From: MGBC120314 sp051880495
GTDB lineage: Bacteria; Bacillota; Clostridia; Lachnospirales; Lachnospiraceae
NCBI GenBank assembly: GCA_051880495.1
Contig: JBJEOB010000095.1
Span: forward strand, 1-49,358
Reading direction: 5' to 3'
Length of the DNA: 49,358 nt
The notes below the pieces were generated by a model, which was given only the letters and a program-made list of their open reading frames with translations, made no database searches and was not told the origin of the DNA. Below, piece by piece: positions 32,808-40,746 of this stretch. Position 1 is the stretch's first letter. Every line of letters begins with the position of its first letter. The translations under genes were made by a program, and so were the position numbers.

Positions 32808-33176
32808 ATGGTTAGTAAGAAATCAAGAGCAGAAGTTCGTGAAGCAAAACATAGAAGATTACGTAATCGTTTCAGCGGTACAGCTGAGAGACCACGTTTA
32901 GCTGTGTTTAGAAGTAATAATCATATGTACGCTCAGATTATTGATGACACAGTTGGAAATACTCTTGTTGCAGCATCAACACTTGAAAAAGATGTTAAGG
33001 CTGAACTCTCAAAGACTAACGATGTTGCAGCAGCAGCTTACTTAGGTACTGTAATTGCAAAGAGAGCCTTAGAAAAGGGTATCACAACAGTTGTTTATGA
33101 TCGTGGCGGTTTCATATATCAGGGTAAAGTAAAAGCATTAGCAGAGGCAGCTAGAGAAGCTGGCCTTGAGTTCTAA
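32808..33176 (+). CDS. rplR: 50S ribosomal protein L18
   Basis: A 122-residue L18 that binds 5S rRNA with L5. Landmarks: the basic N-terminus (KHRRLRNRFSGTAERPRLAVFRSN) with the HMYAQIIDD segment, and YDRGGFIYQGKVKALAEAAREAGLEF. SD AAAGGAG is well placed. The following SD for rpsE overlaps the end of rplR. Confidence 0.97.
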   Translation: MVSKKSRAEVREAKHRRLRNRFSGTAERPRLAVFRSNNHMYAQIIDDTVGNTLVAASTLEKDVKAELSKTNDVAAAAYLGTVIAKRALEKGITTVVYDRGGFIYQGKVKALAEAAREAGLEF

Positions 33177-33195
33177 GCAGGGAGGAGAAACATAC

Positions 33196-33705
33196 ATGAG
33201 ACGTACAATAATTGATGCTAGTCAGTTAGAAATCACAGAAAAAGTAGTATCAATCAAGCGTGTAACTAAGGTAGTTAAGGGTGGACGTAATATGCGTTTT
33301 TCCGCTTTAGTAGTTGTTGGTGATGGCAATGGACACGTTGGTGCAGGTATTGGTAAGGCAGCTGAAGTTCCTGAAGCAATTCGTAAGGGAAAAGAAGATG
33401 CTATCAAACATTTAGTTTCTGTACCTGTTGATGAGAATTTAAGCATTCCACATGACTTTGTTGGTAAGTTTGGAAGCGCTAATGTATTATTAAAGAGAGC
33501 ACCTGAAGGTACCGGTGTTATCGCAGGTGGTCCGGCACGTTCAGTTATCGAACTTGCAGGTATTAAGAACATTCGTACAAAGTCACTTGGTTCAAACAAC
33601 AAGCAGAATGTTGTATATGCAACAATTGCAGGCTTGAGCCAGTTAAAGACTCCGGAAGAAGTTGCAAGACTTCGCGGTAAGTCTGTAGAAGAGCTTTATG
33701 ACTAA
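33196..33705 (+). CDS. rpsE: 30S ribosomal protein S5
   Basis: A 169-residue S5 involved in decoding fidelity. ATG 33196 is chosen because GGGAGGAG lies directly upstream (33179-33187); the open frame extends back to 33166. Landmarks: KVVKGGRNMRFSALVVVGDGNGHVG, GPARSVIELAGIKNIRTKSLGSNN and the C-terminal GKSVEELYD. Confidence 0.97.
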   Translation: MRRTIIDASQLEITEKVVSIKRVTKVVKGGRNMRFSALVVVGDGNGHVGAGIGKAAEVPEAIRKGKEDAIKHLVSVPVDENLSIPHDFVGKFGSANVLLKRAPEGTGVIAGGPARSVIELAGIKNIRTKSLGSNNKQNVVYATIAGLSQLKTPEEVARLRGKSVEELYD

Positions 33706-33724
33706 TTTAGGGAGGGACTAAGAA

Positions 33725-33907
33725 ATGGCAGAGAAGTTAAGAATTACTTTAGTTAAGTCTCCTATTAGTGCAATACCTAAGCAGGTAGCAACAGTTGAGG
33801 CTCTTGGATTAAGAAAAATGCATATGACTGTTGAACATCCTGACAATGCTGCTACTAGAGGCATGATTCAGAAAGTAAGACATTTAGTAAAAGTAGAAGA
33901 AATCTAA
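33725..33907 (+). CDS. rpmD: 50S ribosomal protein L30
   Basis: A 60-residue L30. Landmarks: LRITLVKSPISAIPKQVATVEALGLRK and the RGMIQKVRHLVKVEE end. Present between rpsE and rplO as is usual in Firmicutes. SD GGGAGG precedes ATG 33725. Confidence 0.96.
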   Translation: MAEKLRITLVKSPISAIPKQVATVEALGLRKMHMTVEHPDNAATRGMIQKVRHLVKVEEI

Positions 33908-33931
33908 TATATTAGATAAGGAGGTGCCGTA

Positions 33932-34372
33932 ATGAACTTATCAAATTTACAGCCTGCAGCTGGATCAGTGCAGAGCGATAATTTCAGAAGAGGCCGTGGA
34001 CACGGTTCAGGAAATGGTAAGACAGCCGGTAAGGGTCATAAGGGTCAGAAGGCTCGTTCAGGAGCTCCAAGACCAGGCTTTGAAGGTGGTCAGATGCCAT
34101 TATACAGAAGAATTCCTAAGAGAGGATTCACTAATAGAAATTACAAGGAAATCATCGGAATCAATGTAAAGGCTCTTGAAGTGTTTGAAAACGGTACAGA
34201 GGTTACTGTTGATACATTAATCGAAGCTGGTATCGTAACAAATCCAAGAGATGGTGTTAAGATTCTTGGTAATGGTGAATTGACTAAGAAACTCAACGTT
34301 AAAGCTAACGCTTTCAGCGCATCAGCTAAGGAAAAGATTGAGGCTGCTGGTGGATCTTGTGAGGTGATTTAA
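33932..34372 (+). CDS. rplO: 50S ribosomal protein L15
   Basis: A 146-residue L15 with the glycine/arginine-rich N-terminus that threads into the 23S rRNA (RRGRGHGSGNGKTAGKGHKGQ) and the PRPGFEGGQMPLYRRIPKRGF segment. The stop overlaps the secY start by one base. SD AAGGAGG precedes ATG 33932. Confidence 0.97.
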   Translation: MNLSNLQPAAGSVQSDNFRRGRGHGSGNGKTAGKGHKGQKARSGAPRPGFEGGQMPLYRRIPKRGFTNRNYKEIIGINVKALEVFENGTEVTVDTLIEAGIVTNPRDGVKILGNGELTKKLNVKANAFSASAKEKIEAAGGSCEVI

Positions 34373-35691
34373 TGTTTAAAACACTCCGTAATGCATTTAA
34401 AATTAAGGATATCAGAAATAAAATTTTATATACGTTCTTAATGTTAGTTGTAGTTAGAATAGGAAGCTTGCTTCCTATTCCTGGAGTTGATACAACTTAT
34501 TTTAATACATTGTTTAAGGAAGCAGGAGATGCATTCAGTTTTCTTGATGCGTTTACCGGTGGTTCATTCTTATCAATGTCAGTATTTGCGCTTAGCATTA
34601 CACCATATATTACATCTTCAATTATCATGCAGTTGATGACAATTGCAATTCCTGCTTTAGAGGAAATGCAAAAAGATGGTGAAGACGGCAGAAAGAAGAT
34701 TGCTGAAATTACACGTTATCTTACAGTTGTACTTGCATTAATTGAAAGTACTGCAATGGCTGTTGGTTTTGGCGGTCAGGGTCTTATCAAAGGCTATGCT
34801 TCGATGGGAAGATTCCAGTATGTTTGTACGGTAATCACAATCATCGTAACATTAACAGCAGGTTCAGCAATGCTTATGTGGATTGGTGAAAGAATTACTG
34901 AAAAGGGTGTTGGAAATGGTATTTCAATTGTACTTTTATTCAACATAGTTTCAAGAATACCTGAAGATATGGTTAACTTATTCAACAACTTTGTATTCTC
35001 AAAGGATGTTGCAAGAGGTGTTCTTGCCGCAGTAATCATTTTAGCAGTAATCATTGCAATGGTTGTATTTGTATGTATTTTACAGGATGGTGTACGTAAG
35101 ATTCCGGTACAGTATTCACAGAAGATTGTAGGAAAGAAGTCATCAGGCGGACAGCAGTCAGTAATTCCGCTTCGTGTAAATACAGCCGGTGTTATTCCGG
35201 TAATCTTTGCTTCATCTTTATTGTCAACACCGGTTATTATTGCTCAGTTCTTCTCAAAGGGTAATGCAGAATGGGCAAGATACTTAAGTTCATCATATTG
35301 GTGCAACCCACAGTATCCTAAGTACTCTATTGGTTTATTGGTATATATTATTTTAGTAGTATTTTTTGCATACTTCTATACATCAATAACATTTAATCCA
35401 TTAGAGATTGCTAACAATATGAAGAAGAGTGGTGGTTTCATTCCTGGTATTCGTCCGGGTAAACCAACATCAGATTACTTAAATAAGATACTTAATTACA
35501 TTGTATTTATCGGTGCATGTGGTTTAATTATCGTCGCTGTTGTACCTATTTTCTTCTCAGGTGTATTTAAGGCGAGTGTATCATTTAGTGGTACATCAAT
35601 CATCATTATTGTTGGTGTTATACTTGAAACAATTCAGCAAATTGAATCACAGATGCTTGTAAGAAATTACAAGGGTTTTTTGAATGATTAA
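34372..35691 (+). CDS. secY: Preprotein translocase subunit SecY
   Basis: A 439-residue protein with ten membrane segments that forms the protein-conducting channel. Landmarks: RIGSLLPIPGVD, plug-region SFLDAFTGGS, SITPYITSSIIMQLMT (lateral gate), ERITEKGVGNGIS and FNPLEIANNMKKSGGFIPGIRPGKPT near the C-terminus. Translationally coupled to rplO by a one-base overlap. A strong stem-loop with a T-run lies between its stop and adk, so secY may be the last gene of most transcripts. Confidence 0.97.
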   Translation: MFKTLRNAFKIKDIRNKILYTFLMLVVVRIGSLLPIPGVDTTYFNTLFKEAGDAFSFLDAFTGGSFLSMSVFALSITPYITSSIIMQLMTIAIPALEEMQKDGEDGRKKIAEITRYLTVVLALIESTAMAVGFGGQGLIKGYASMGRFQYVCTVITIIVTLTAGSAMLMWIGERITEKGVGNGISIVLLFNIVSRIPEDMVNLFNNFVFSKDVARGVLAAVIILAVIIAMVVFVCILQDGVRKIPVQYSQKIVGKKSSGGQQSVIPLRVNTAGVIPVIFASSLLSTPVIIAQFFSKGNAEWARYLSSSYWCNPQYPKYSIGLLVYIILVVFFAYFYTSITFNPLEIANNMKKSGGFIPGIRPGKPTSDYLNKILNYIVFIGACGLIIVAVVPIFFSGVFKASVSFSGTSIIIIVGVILETIQQIESQMLVRNYKGFLND

Positions 35692-35700
35692 TAAATAGAT

Positions 35701-35734
35701 AACTTGCCTGGTATTTTTTACCGGGCGAGTTTTT
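35701..35734 (+). terminator. Terminator between secY and adk
   Basis: Stem AACTTGCCTGGTA/TACCGGGCGAGTT (13 pairs including two G/U) with a T-rich loop, followed by TTTTC. It divides the super-operon into rpsJ-secY and adk-infA parts, or acts as a partial attenuator. No clear promoter was seen between it and adk. Confidence 0.75.
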
Positions 35735-35773
35735 CTAGCTTATATACATTCAGTGAAAGGCGGACGCAAGATT

Positions 35774-36418
35774 ATGAAGATTATTATGTTAGGAGCACCT
35801 GGTGCCGGCAAGGGCACACAGGCCAAAATGATTGCAGATAAATATTCAATCCCACATATCTCAACAGGAGATATTTTCAGAGCAAATATTAAAAATAATA
35901 CAGAACTTGGACAGAAAGCAAAGACTTATATGGATCAGGGATTACTTGTTCCGGATGAGTTGGTTGTTGATCTTATAATGGACCGTTTTAAGGAAGCAGA
36001 TTGTGCAAACGGTTATGTACTTGATGGTTTCCCAAGAACAATTCCACAGGCAGAAAGCTTAGATGCAGCATTAAATGCAATCGGCGAGAAGGTTGATTAT
36101 GCAATTAATGTAGAAGTACCTGACGAAAACATTGTAAACCGTATGTCAGGACGCAGAGCGTGTGTAGGATGTGGAGCAACATATCATATCGTTCATAACC
36201 CGACTAAGGTAGAGGGTATCTGCGACAGATGTGGCAAGGAATTAATTTTAAGAGATGATGACAAGCCGGAAACAGTACAGAAGCGTCTTACAGTTTATCA
36301 TGAACAGACACAGCCGCTTATTACTTATTATAGTAACAAGGGCGTATTAAAAGAGGTTGATGGAACTGTTGATATGGGCGATGTATTTAAGGCAATTGTT
36401 GCTATCCTTGGAGAATAA
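35774..36418 (+). CDS. adk: Adenylate kinase, zinc type
   Basis: A 214-residue enzyme that converts AMP and ATP to two ADP. ATG 35774 fits the family N-terminus (MKIIMLGAPGAGKGTQ, the P-loop) better than the frame's GTG at 35753. The LID domain has four cysteines (CVGCGATYH ... CDRCG), the structural zinc form of Gram-positive bacteria. DGFPRTIPQA is the AMP-binding segment. The next gene map begins two bases after its stop. Confidence 0.97.
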   Translation: MKIIMLGAPGAGKGTQAKMIADKYSIPHISTGDIFRANIKNNTELGQKAKTYMDQGLLVPDELVVDLIMDRFKEADCANGYVLDGFPRTIPQAESLDAALNAIGEKVDYAINVEVPDENIVNRMSGRRACVGCGATYHIVHNPTKVEGICDRCGKELILRDDDKPETVQKRLTVYHEQTQPLITYYSNKGVLKEVDGTVDMGDVFKAIVAILGE

Positions 36419-36420
36419 TT

Positions 36421-37173
36421 ATGTCGGTATCAATTAAGTCAGAACGTGAAATTGATTTAATGCGCGAAGCAGGAAGAATTCTGTATGAAGTTCACGAGGA
36501 GCTTGCAAAGATAATCAGACCGGGAATTTCGACATGGGAAATAGATAAAACAGGAAGACATTTGATTGAGAGTTATGGATGTACGCCATCATTTCTTAAT
36601 TATAACGGATATCCGGCATCAATCTGTGTTTCTGTAAATGATGAAGTTGTACACGGTATTCCGTCTAAGAGCAGAATCTTAAAAGACGGAGACATCGTTA
36701 GTCTTGATGCCGGAGTAATCTACAAGGGTTATCATTCTGATGCAGCAAGAACTTATGGAGTCGGTCAGATTAGTGATGAGGCAAAGCAACTGATAGAAGT
36801 AACAAAACAGTGTTTCTTTGAAGGAATAAAATTCGCGAAAGAGGGCTGCAGGCTTCATGAAATATCAGAGGCTATAGGCAGCTACGCTGAGAGCTTTGGG
36901 TATGGAGTTGTAAGAGACTTGGTCGGACATGGCGTAGGAAGCGCATTACATGAGGATCCACAGGTACCTAACTTCAAGCAGGAAACACGCGGAATGAGGC
37001 TTAAGGCAGGTATGACTTTAGCAATAGAGCCAATGATTAATGCAGGCAGATATAATGTAAGATGGCTTGATGATGAGTGGACGGTTGTTACAACGGATGG
37101 CTCGCTATCAGCTCACTATGAGAATACGGTTCTTATAACAGACGGCGAACCTGAGATATTATCGCTTCGATAA
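36421..37173 (+). CDS. map: Methionine aminopeptidase, type I
   Basis: A 250-residue metalloprotease removing N-terminal Met. Metal ligands of the pita-bread fold are visible: DAGVIYKGYHSDAAR (two Asp), GHGVG with His, LAIEPMINAG and the Glu in YENTVLIT. The family's usual length. Its spacing to adk suggests coupled expression. Confidence 0.96.
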   Translation: MSVSIKSEREIDLMREAGRILYEVHEELAKIIRPGISTWEIDKTGRHLIESYGCTPSFLNYNGYPASICVSVNDEVVHGIPSKSRILKDGDIVSLDAGVIYKGYHSDAARTYGVGQISDEAKQLIEVTKQCFFEGIKFAKEGCRLHEISEAIGSYAESFGYGVVRDLVGHGVGSALHEDPQVPNFKQETRGMRLKAGMTLAIEPMINAGRYNVRWLDDEWTVVTTDGSLSAHYENTVLITDGEPEILSLR

Positions 37174-37183
37174 TGGAGGATGT

Positions 37184-37450
37184 ATGAAAGTCAAAGTTGG
37201 AACATTTGCAAAATCAAAGGCCGGACATGATTGGAATCAGATATATGTAATAATAGATTGTGATGATGAATATGTATATTTGGCAGATGGAAAAAACAGG
37301 ACGGTTGACAGGCCGAAGAAGAAAAAAATCAAACATATTCAGCCAATATTATGTATGAATGAAACAATTCGTGCAAAGATAGAAAATAACAATTTATTAA
37401 GTAATGAAGAAATAAAGAAAGCCATTAAAGATTATAAGGCAGAAGATTAA
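37184..37450 (+). CDS. KOW-domain RNA-binding protein (L14e-like)
   Basis: An 88-residue protein with a KOW-like N-terminal beta fold (VGTFAKSKAGHDWNQIYVIIDCDDEYVYLADG) and a basic stretch RPKKKKIKH, followed by a helical C-terminus. Many Firmicutes have a KOW-domain gene at this exact place between map and infA. It is likely to bind ribosomal RNA, but its role is not established. SD GGAGG precedes the start ATG 37184. Confidence 0.85.
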   Translation: MKVKVGTFAKSKAGHDWNQIYVIIDCDDEYVYLADGKNRTVDRPKKKKIKHIQPILCMNETIRAKIENNNLLSNEEIKKAIKDYKAED

Positions 37451-37462
37451 CAGGAGGTTTAT

Positions 37463-37681
37463 ATGTCAAAGTCAGATGTAATTGAAATTGAAGGAACAGT
37501 AATCGAAAAATTACCTAATGCCATGTTTCAGGTAGAACTTGAGAATGGTCATCAGGTATTGGCACATATCAGTGGTAAGCTCAGAATGAATTATATCAGA
37601 ATCTTACCGGGTGATAAGGTAACTATTGAACTTTCCCCATATGATTTATCTAAAGGAAGAATTATTTGGAGAGATAAATAA
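37463..37681 (+). CDS. infA: Translation initiation factor IF-1
   Basis: A 72-residue OB-fold protein that binds the 30S A site. Landmarks: IEIEGTVIEKLPNAMFQVELENGHQVLAHISGK and KVTIELSPYDLSKGRIIWRDK. Standard length; SD AGGAGG. It ends the adk-map-KOW-infA block. Confidence 0.97.
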   Translation: MSKSDVIEIEGTVIEKLPNAMFQVELENGHQVLAHISGKLRMNYIRILPGDKVTIELSPYDLSKGRIIWRDK

Positions 37682-37736
37682 ATTTTTGGACAAAAAAGAT
37701 ATATCAAAAATAATGTAAAAAAGTAGAAATTTGTAC

Positions 37737-37765
37737 TTGATATTTTATTTTAGCTTTGATATAAT
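37737..37765 (+). promoter_or_regulatory. Internal promoter upstream of rpmJ
   Basis: TTGATA (37737-37742), a 17-base spacer and a perfect TATAAT (37760-37765), about 35 bases upstream of the rpmJ start. Suggests rpmJ has its own transcription unit within the super-operon. Confidence 0.75.
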
Positions 37766-37799
37766 GTAAAACGAACTTTTTTGGAAAGGAGAAATAGCA

Positions 37800-37913
37800 G
37801 TGAAAGTTAGATCATCTGTAAAACCTATTTGTGAAAAGTGCAAAATTATTAAGAGAAAGGGATCAATCAGAGTAATCTGTGAGAATCCAAAGCACAAGCA
37901 GAGACAGGGTTAA
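37800..37913 (+). CDS. rpmJ: 50S ribosomal protein L36
   Basis: A 37-residue protein, the usual length, starting with GTG 37800 behind SD GGAAAGGAG. It has the zinc-ribbon pattern CEKCK ... CENPKH and begins KVRSSVKPICEKC. It is encoded between infA and rpsM as in many Firmicutes. Own promoter upstream and a terminator-like stem-loop downstream (37921-37952) mark it as a separate unit. Confidence 0.97.
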   Translation: MKVRSSVKPICEKCKIIKRKGSIRVICENPKHKQRQG

Positions 37914-37920
37914 TTAACCA

Positions 37921-37952
37921 AAGGGAAGTAGAATAGGGCTTTCCTTGTTTTT
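37921..37952 (+). terminator. Terminator-like hairpin after rpmJ
   Basis: AAGGGAAG (37921-37928) pairs with CTTTCCTT (37939-37946), one G/U, followed by G and TTTTT. It is placed seven bases after the rpmJ stop. Confidence 0.65.
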
Positions 37953-38037
37953 GCGTCTTTATCTTTGGAAATAATCCAAGGGTAATATTGTAATGCGGCT
38001 GCAGCAATGAAACACCAGGCCAAGTTGTCAGTGTGAA

Positions 38038-38067
38038 TTGCTATAAAATAAATGAAACAATTATATT
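38038..38067 (+). promoter_or_regulatory. Probable promoter of the rpsM operon
   Basis: TTGCTA (38038-38043) and TATATT (38062-38067) with an 18-base spacer. The predicted start falls near 38075, at the first base of the structured leader, which supports the call despite imperfect boxes. Confidence 0.5.
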
Positions 38068-38076
38068 ATCAAGGAT

Positions 38077-38140
38077 AAGGAATGTGTACGCACAACATTT
38101 CAGACATCTGGGGACAGATGGGCTGCGATATGTGTTCCTT
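38077..38140 (+). promoter_or_regulatory. Structured leader RNA upstream of rpsM
   Basis: A compact junction-like fold. AAGGAA (38077-38082) pairs with TTCCTT (38135-38140); inside are TGTG-TACG-CACA (38083-38094) and CATCTG-GGGA-CAGATG (38105-38120). It lies 33 bases upstream of rpsM, just before the SD, so it may regulate translation or transcription of rpsM-rpsK-rpsD-rpoA-rplQ, for example by S4 or S13. It resembles an r-protein leader in layout; no named family is assigned. Confidence 0.55.
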
Positions 38141-38172
38141 ACGGAAGAATAACTAATGGAGGTGTAATACGC

Positions 38173-38544
38173 ATGGCTCGTATCGCTGGTGTAGACTTAC
38201 CAAGAGAAAAACGTATTGAGATTGGTCTTACTTATATTTATGGTATAGGTAGAGTTACTTCTAACCGTCTTCTTGCAGAGGCAGGTGTTAATCCTGATAC
38301 TCGTGTAAAGGATTTAACAGACGACGAAGTTATTAAGATTCAGAAGGCTATTGAAAACAATGATATCACAGTTGAAGGTGATTTAAGAAGAGAAATAGCT
38401 CTTAATATTAAGAGATTACAGGAAATCGGATGCTACAGAGGAATCCGTCACAGAAAGAGTCTTCCTGTAAGAGGACAGAAGTCTAAGACAAATGCTAGAA
38501 CTCGTAAGGGTCCAAAGAAGACAGTAGCAAATAAGAAGAAATAA
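38173..38544 (+). CDS. rpsM: 30S ribosomal protein S13
   Basis: A 123-residue S13 forming inter-subunit bridges. Landmarks: MARIAGVDLPREKRIEIGLTYIYGIG, RGIRHRKSLPVRGQKSKTNARTRKGPKK, the conserved basic tail. First gene of the alpha operon; SD GGAGGTG. Confidence 0.97.
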   Translation: MARIAGVDLPREKRIEIGLTYIYGIGRVTSNRLLAEAGVNPDTRVKDLTDDEVIKIQKAIENNDITVEGDLRREIALNIKRLQEIGCYRGIRHRKSLPVRGQKSKTNARTRKGPKKTVANKKK

Positions 38545-38596
38545 TAAATTATAGAGACCCTTTTTAGGGTACCCATAAGGGAGGTTAGTTTAGAAA

Positions 38597-38992
38597 ATGG
38601 CTCAGAAAGTTACAAAAAAAGTAGCAAAAAAGCGTGTTAAGAAAAACGTTGAACGAGGACAGGCACATATTCAGTCATCATTTAATAATACAATCGTTAC
38701 ACTTACAGATACAGAAGGTAATGCATTATCATGGGCTAGTGCCGGTGGTCTGGGATTTAGAGGTTCAAGAAAATCTACTCCTTATGCAGCTCAGATGGCA
38801 GCAGAAACTGCTACAAAGGCAGCTTTGGTACATGGATTAAAGTCAGTTGATGTTATGGTTAAGGGACCAGGTTCAGGAAGAGAAGCAGCAATTCGTGCAC
38901 TTCAGGCTTGTGGTCTTGAAGTTGTTAGTATCAAGGATGTAACACCAGTTCCACATAACGGATGTCGTCCACCAAAGCGTAGAAGAGTTTAA
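38597..38992 (+). CDS. rpsK: 30S ribosomal protein S11
   Basis: A 131-residue S11 of the platform. Landmarks: GQAHIQSSFNNTIVTLTDTEGNALSWASAG and the C-terminal DVTPVPHNGCRPPKRRRV. The 52-base spacer from rpsM carries an ACCCT/AGGGT hairpin, and SD GGGAGG lies upstream. Confidence 0.97.
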   Translation: MAQKVTKKVAKKRVKKNVERGQAHIQSSFNNTIVTLTDTEGNALSWASAGGLGFRGSRKSTPYAAQMAAETATKAALVHGLKSVDVMVKGPGSGREAAIRALQACGLEVVSIKDVTPVPHNGCRPPKRRRV

Positions 38993-39009
38993 TAGGAGGT
39001 GCAGTTAAA

Positions 39010-39603
39010 ATGGCTATCAACAGAGTACCTGTTTTGAAGAGATGTAGATCACTTGAATTAGATCCATTTTACTTAGGTGTAAATAAGAAATCAAATAGAA
39101 AATCAAAAAACGCTGGTAAGAAGGTAAGTGAATACGGCTTACAGCTTAGAGAAAAGCAGAAGGCTAAGTTTATCTACGGCGTATTAGAGAAGCCTTTCAG
39201 AAACTACTACAAGAAGGCTGAAAGAATGAGCGGTATGACAGGTGAAAACCTCATGGTTATGCTCGAAAGAAGACTTGATAACGTAGTATTCCGTTTAGGA
39301 CTTGCAAGAACAAGAAAAGAAGCAAGACAGATTGTAGATCATAAGCATGTATTAGTAAATGGAAAGTGCATCAACATTCCATCATACTTAATCAAGGCCG
39401 GTGATGTAATCGAAATCAGAGAAAAGTCTAAAGATTCAACAAGATATAAGGAAATTTTAGATGCAACAGCAGGCAGAGTAGTTCCGGAATGGCTTGATGC
39501 TGACGTTGAAAATCTTAAGGGTGTTGTTAAGAACTTACCAACAAGAGAGATTATTGACGTACCTGTAAATGAAATGCTTATCGTCGAATTATATTCAAAG
39601 TAA
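39010..39603 (+). CDS. rpsD: 30S ribosomal protein S4
   Basis: A 197-residue S4, an early 16S rRNA binder and a known autoregulator. It lacks the four-Cys zinc cluster found in some S4 (only one Cys near the N-terminus), so it is a zinc-independent form. Landmarks: the S4 RNA-binding domain at MLERRLDNVVFRLGLARTRKEARQIVDHKHVLVNGK. SD AGGAGG is upstream. Encoded within the alpha operon rather than as a separate gene as in Bacillus. Confidence 0.96.
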   Translation: MAINRVPVLKRCRSLELDPFYLGVNKKSNRKSKNAGKKVSEYGLQLREKQKAKFIYGVLEKPFRNYYKKAERMSGMTGENLMVMLERRLDNVVFRLGLARTRKEARQIVDHKHVLVNGKCINIPSYLIKAGDVIEIREKSKDSTRYKEILDATAGRVVPEWLDADVENLKGVVKNLPTREIIDVPVNEMLIVELYSK

Positions 39604-39647
39604 TCCATAAGGATTAACAAACCATACACGAAAAGGAGGGGCTTATT

Positions 39648-40610
39648 GTGTTCGATTTTGAAAAACCCAAAATTGAGATTGAAGAGATCTCTGAAGACAA
39701 GAAGTATGGAAGATTTGTTGTAGAACCACTTGAGAGAGGATATGGTACAACACTCGGTAATTCATTAAGAAGAATTATGCTTTCTTCATTACCAGGTGCT
39801 GCTGTAAGCCAGATCAAGATTGATGGTGTTCTTCATGAATTCAGTTCAATTCCGGGAGTAAAGGAAGATGTTACTGAAATTATTATGAATATTAAGGAAT
39901 TAGCAATTAAGAATACCAGTGAATCAAACGAGCCTAAGGTTGCTTACATTGAAGTAGAAGGCCGTCAGGGTGTTGTTACAGGTGCTGATATTCAGGCTGA
40001 TCCGGATATTGAAATTATTAATCCTGATCAGGTAATCGCTACATTAAATGGTGGTGTTGACTGTAGATTATCTATAGAATTAACAATCACTAAGGGCAGA
40101 GGATATGTAAGTTCTGATAAGAACAAGACTGAAAATATGCCGGTTGGTGTAATTTCGATCGATTCAATTTATACTCCTGTTGAGAGAGTTAACTTATCAG
40201 TACAGAACACACGTGTAGGCCAGATTACTGATTATGATAAGCTTACTTTGGATGTATACACCAATGGAACATTGGAGCCGGACGAGGCAGTAAGCCTTGC
40301 TGCAAAGGTTTTAAGCGAACATTTAAGCTTATTCATTGATCTTTCTGAAAATACCAAGTCAATCGACGTAATGGTAGAAAAAGAAGATAATGAAAAAGAA
40401 AAGGTTCTTGAAATGAGCATTGATGAACTCGAACTTTCAGTTCGTTCTCACAATTGTCTTAAGAGAGCCGGTATTAATACAGTTGAAGAGCTTTGCAACA
40501 GAACACCTGATGATATGATGAAGGTAAGAAACCTTGGTCGCAAGTCATTAGAAGAAGTTTTGGCGAAGTTAAAAGAACTTGGTTTATCATTAAACCAGAG
40601 TGAAGACTAA
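39648..40610 (+). CDS. rpoA: DNA-directed RNA polymerase alpha subunit
   Basis: A 320-residue subunit. The N-terminal domain (residues 1-230) is for dimerisation and assembly, with RFVVEPLERGYGTTLGNSLRR and LLSSLPG-like sequence. An acidic linker leads to a C-terminal domain with LELSVRSHNCLKRAGINTVEEL and GRKSLEEVLAKL, which binds UP elements and activators. Starts with GTG after AAAGGAGG. Confidence 0.97.
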   Translation: MFDFEKPKIEIEEISEDKKYGRFVVEPLERGYGTTLGNSLRRIMLSSLPGAAVSQIKIDGVLHEFSSIPGVKEDVTEIIMNIKELAIKNTSESNEPKVAYIEVEGRQGVVTGADIQADPDIEIINPDQVIATLNGGVDCRLSIELTITKGRGYVSSDKNKTENMPVGVISIDSIYTPVERVNLSVQNTRVGQITDYDKLTLDVYTNGTLEPDEAVSLAAKVLSEHLSLFIDLSENTKSIDVMVEKEDNEKEKVLEMSIDELELSVRSHNCLKRAGINTVEELCNRTPDDMMKVRNLGRKSLEEVLAKLKELGLSLNQSED

Positions 40611-40634
40611 TAAATTATACTTATATGTATACCT

Positions 40635-40660
40635 CTGTGTGGTGCGAAAGTGCCACACAG
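40635..40660 (+). other. Hairpin between rpoA and rplQ
   Basis: CTGTGTGG (40635-40642) pairs with CCACACAG (40653-40660) across a ten-base loop with GCGAAAG. No T-run follows. It lies in a 136-base spacer and may be a processing or attenuation element. Confidence 0.5.
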
Positions 40661-40746
40661 ACATATTACTAATAAGACCGATGAGCATAGAAATATGTTC
40701 CACAAATGGCGGCGCAAGCTGACCCAACTATGGAGGTAAAATTAAA

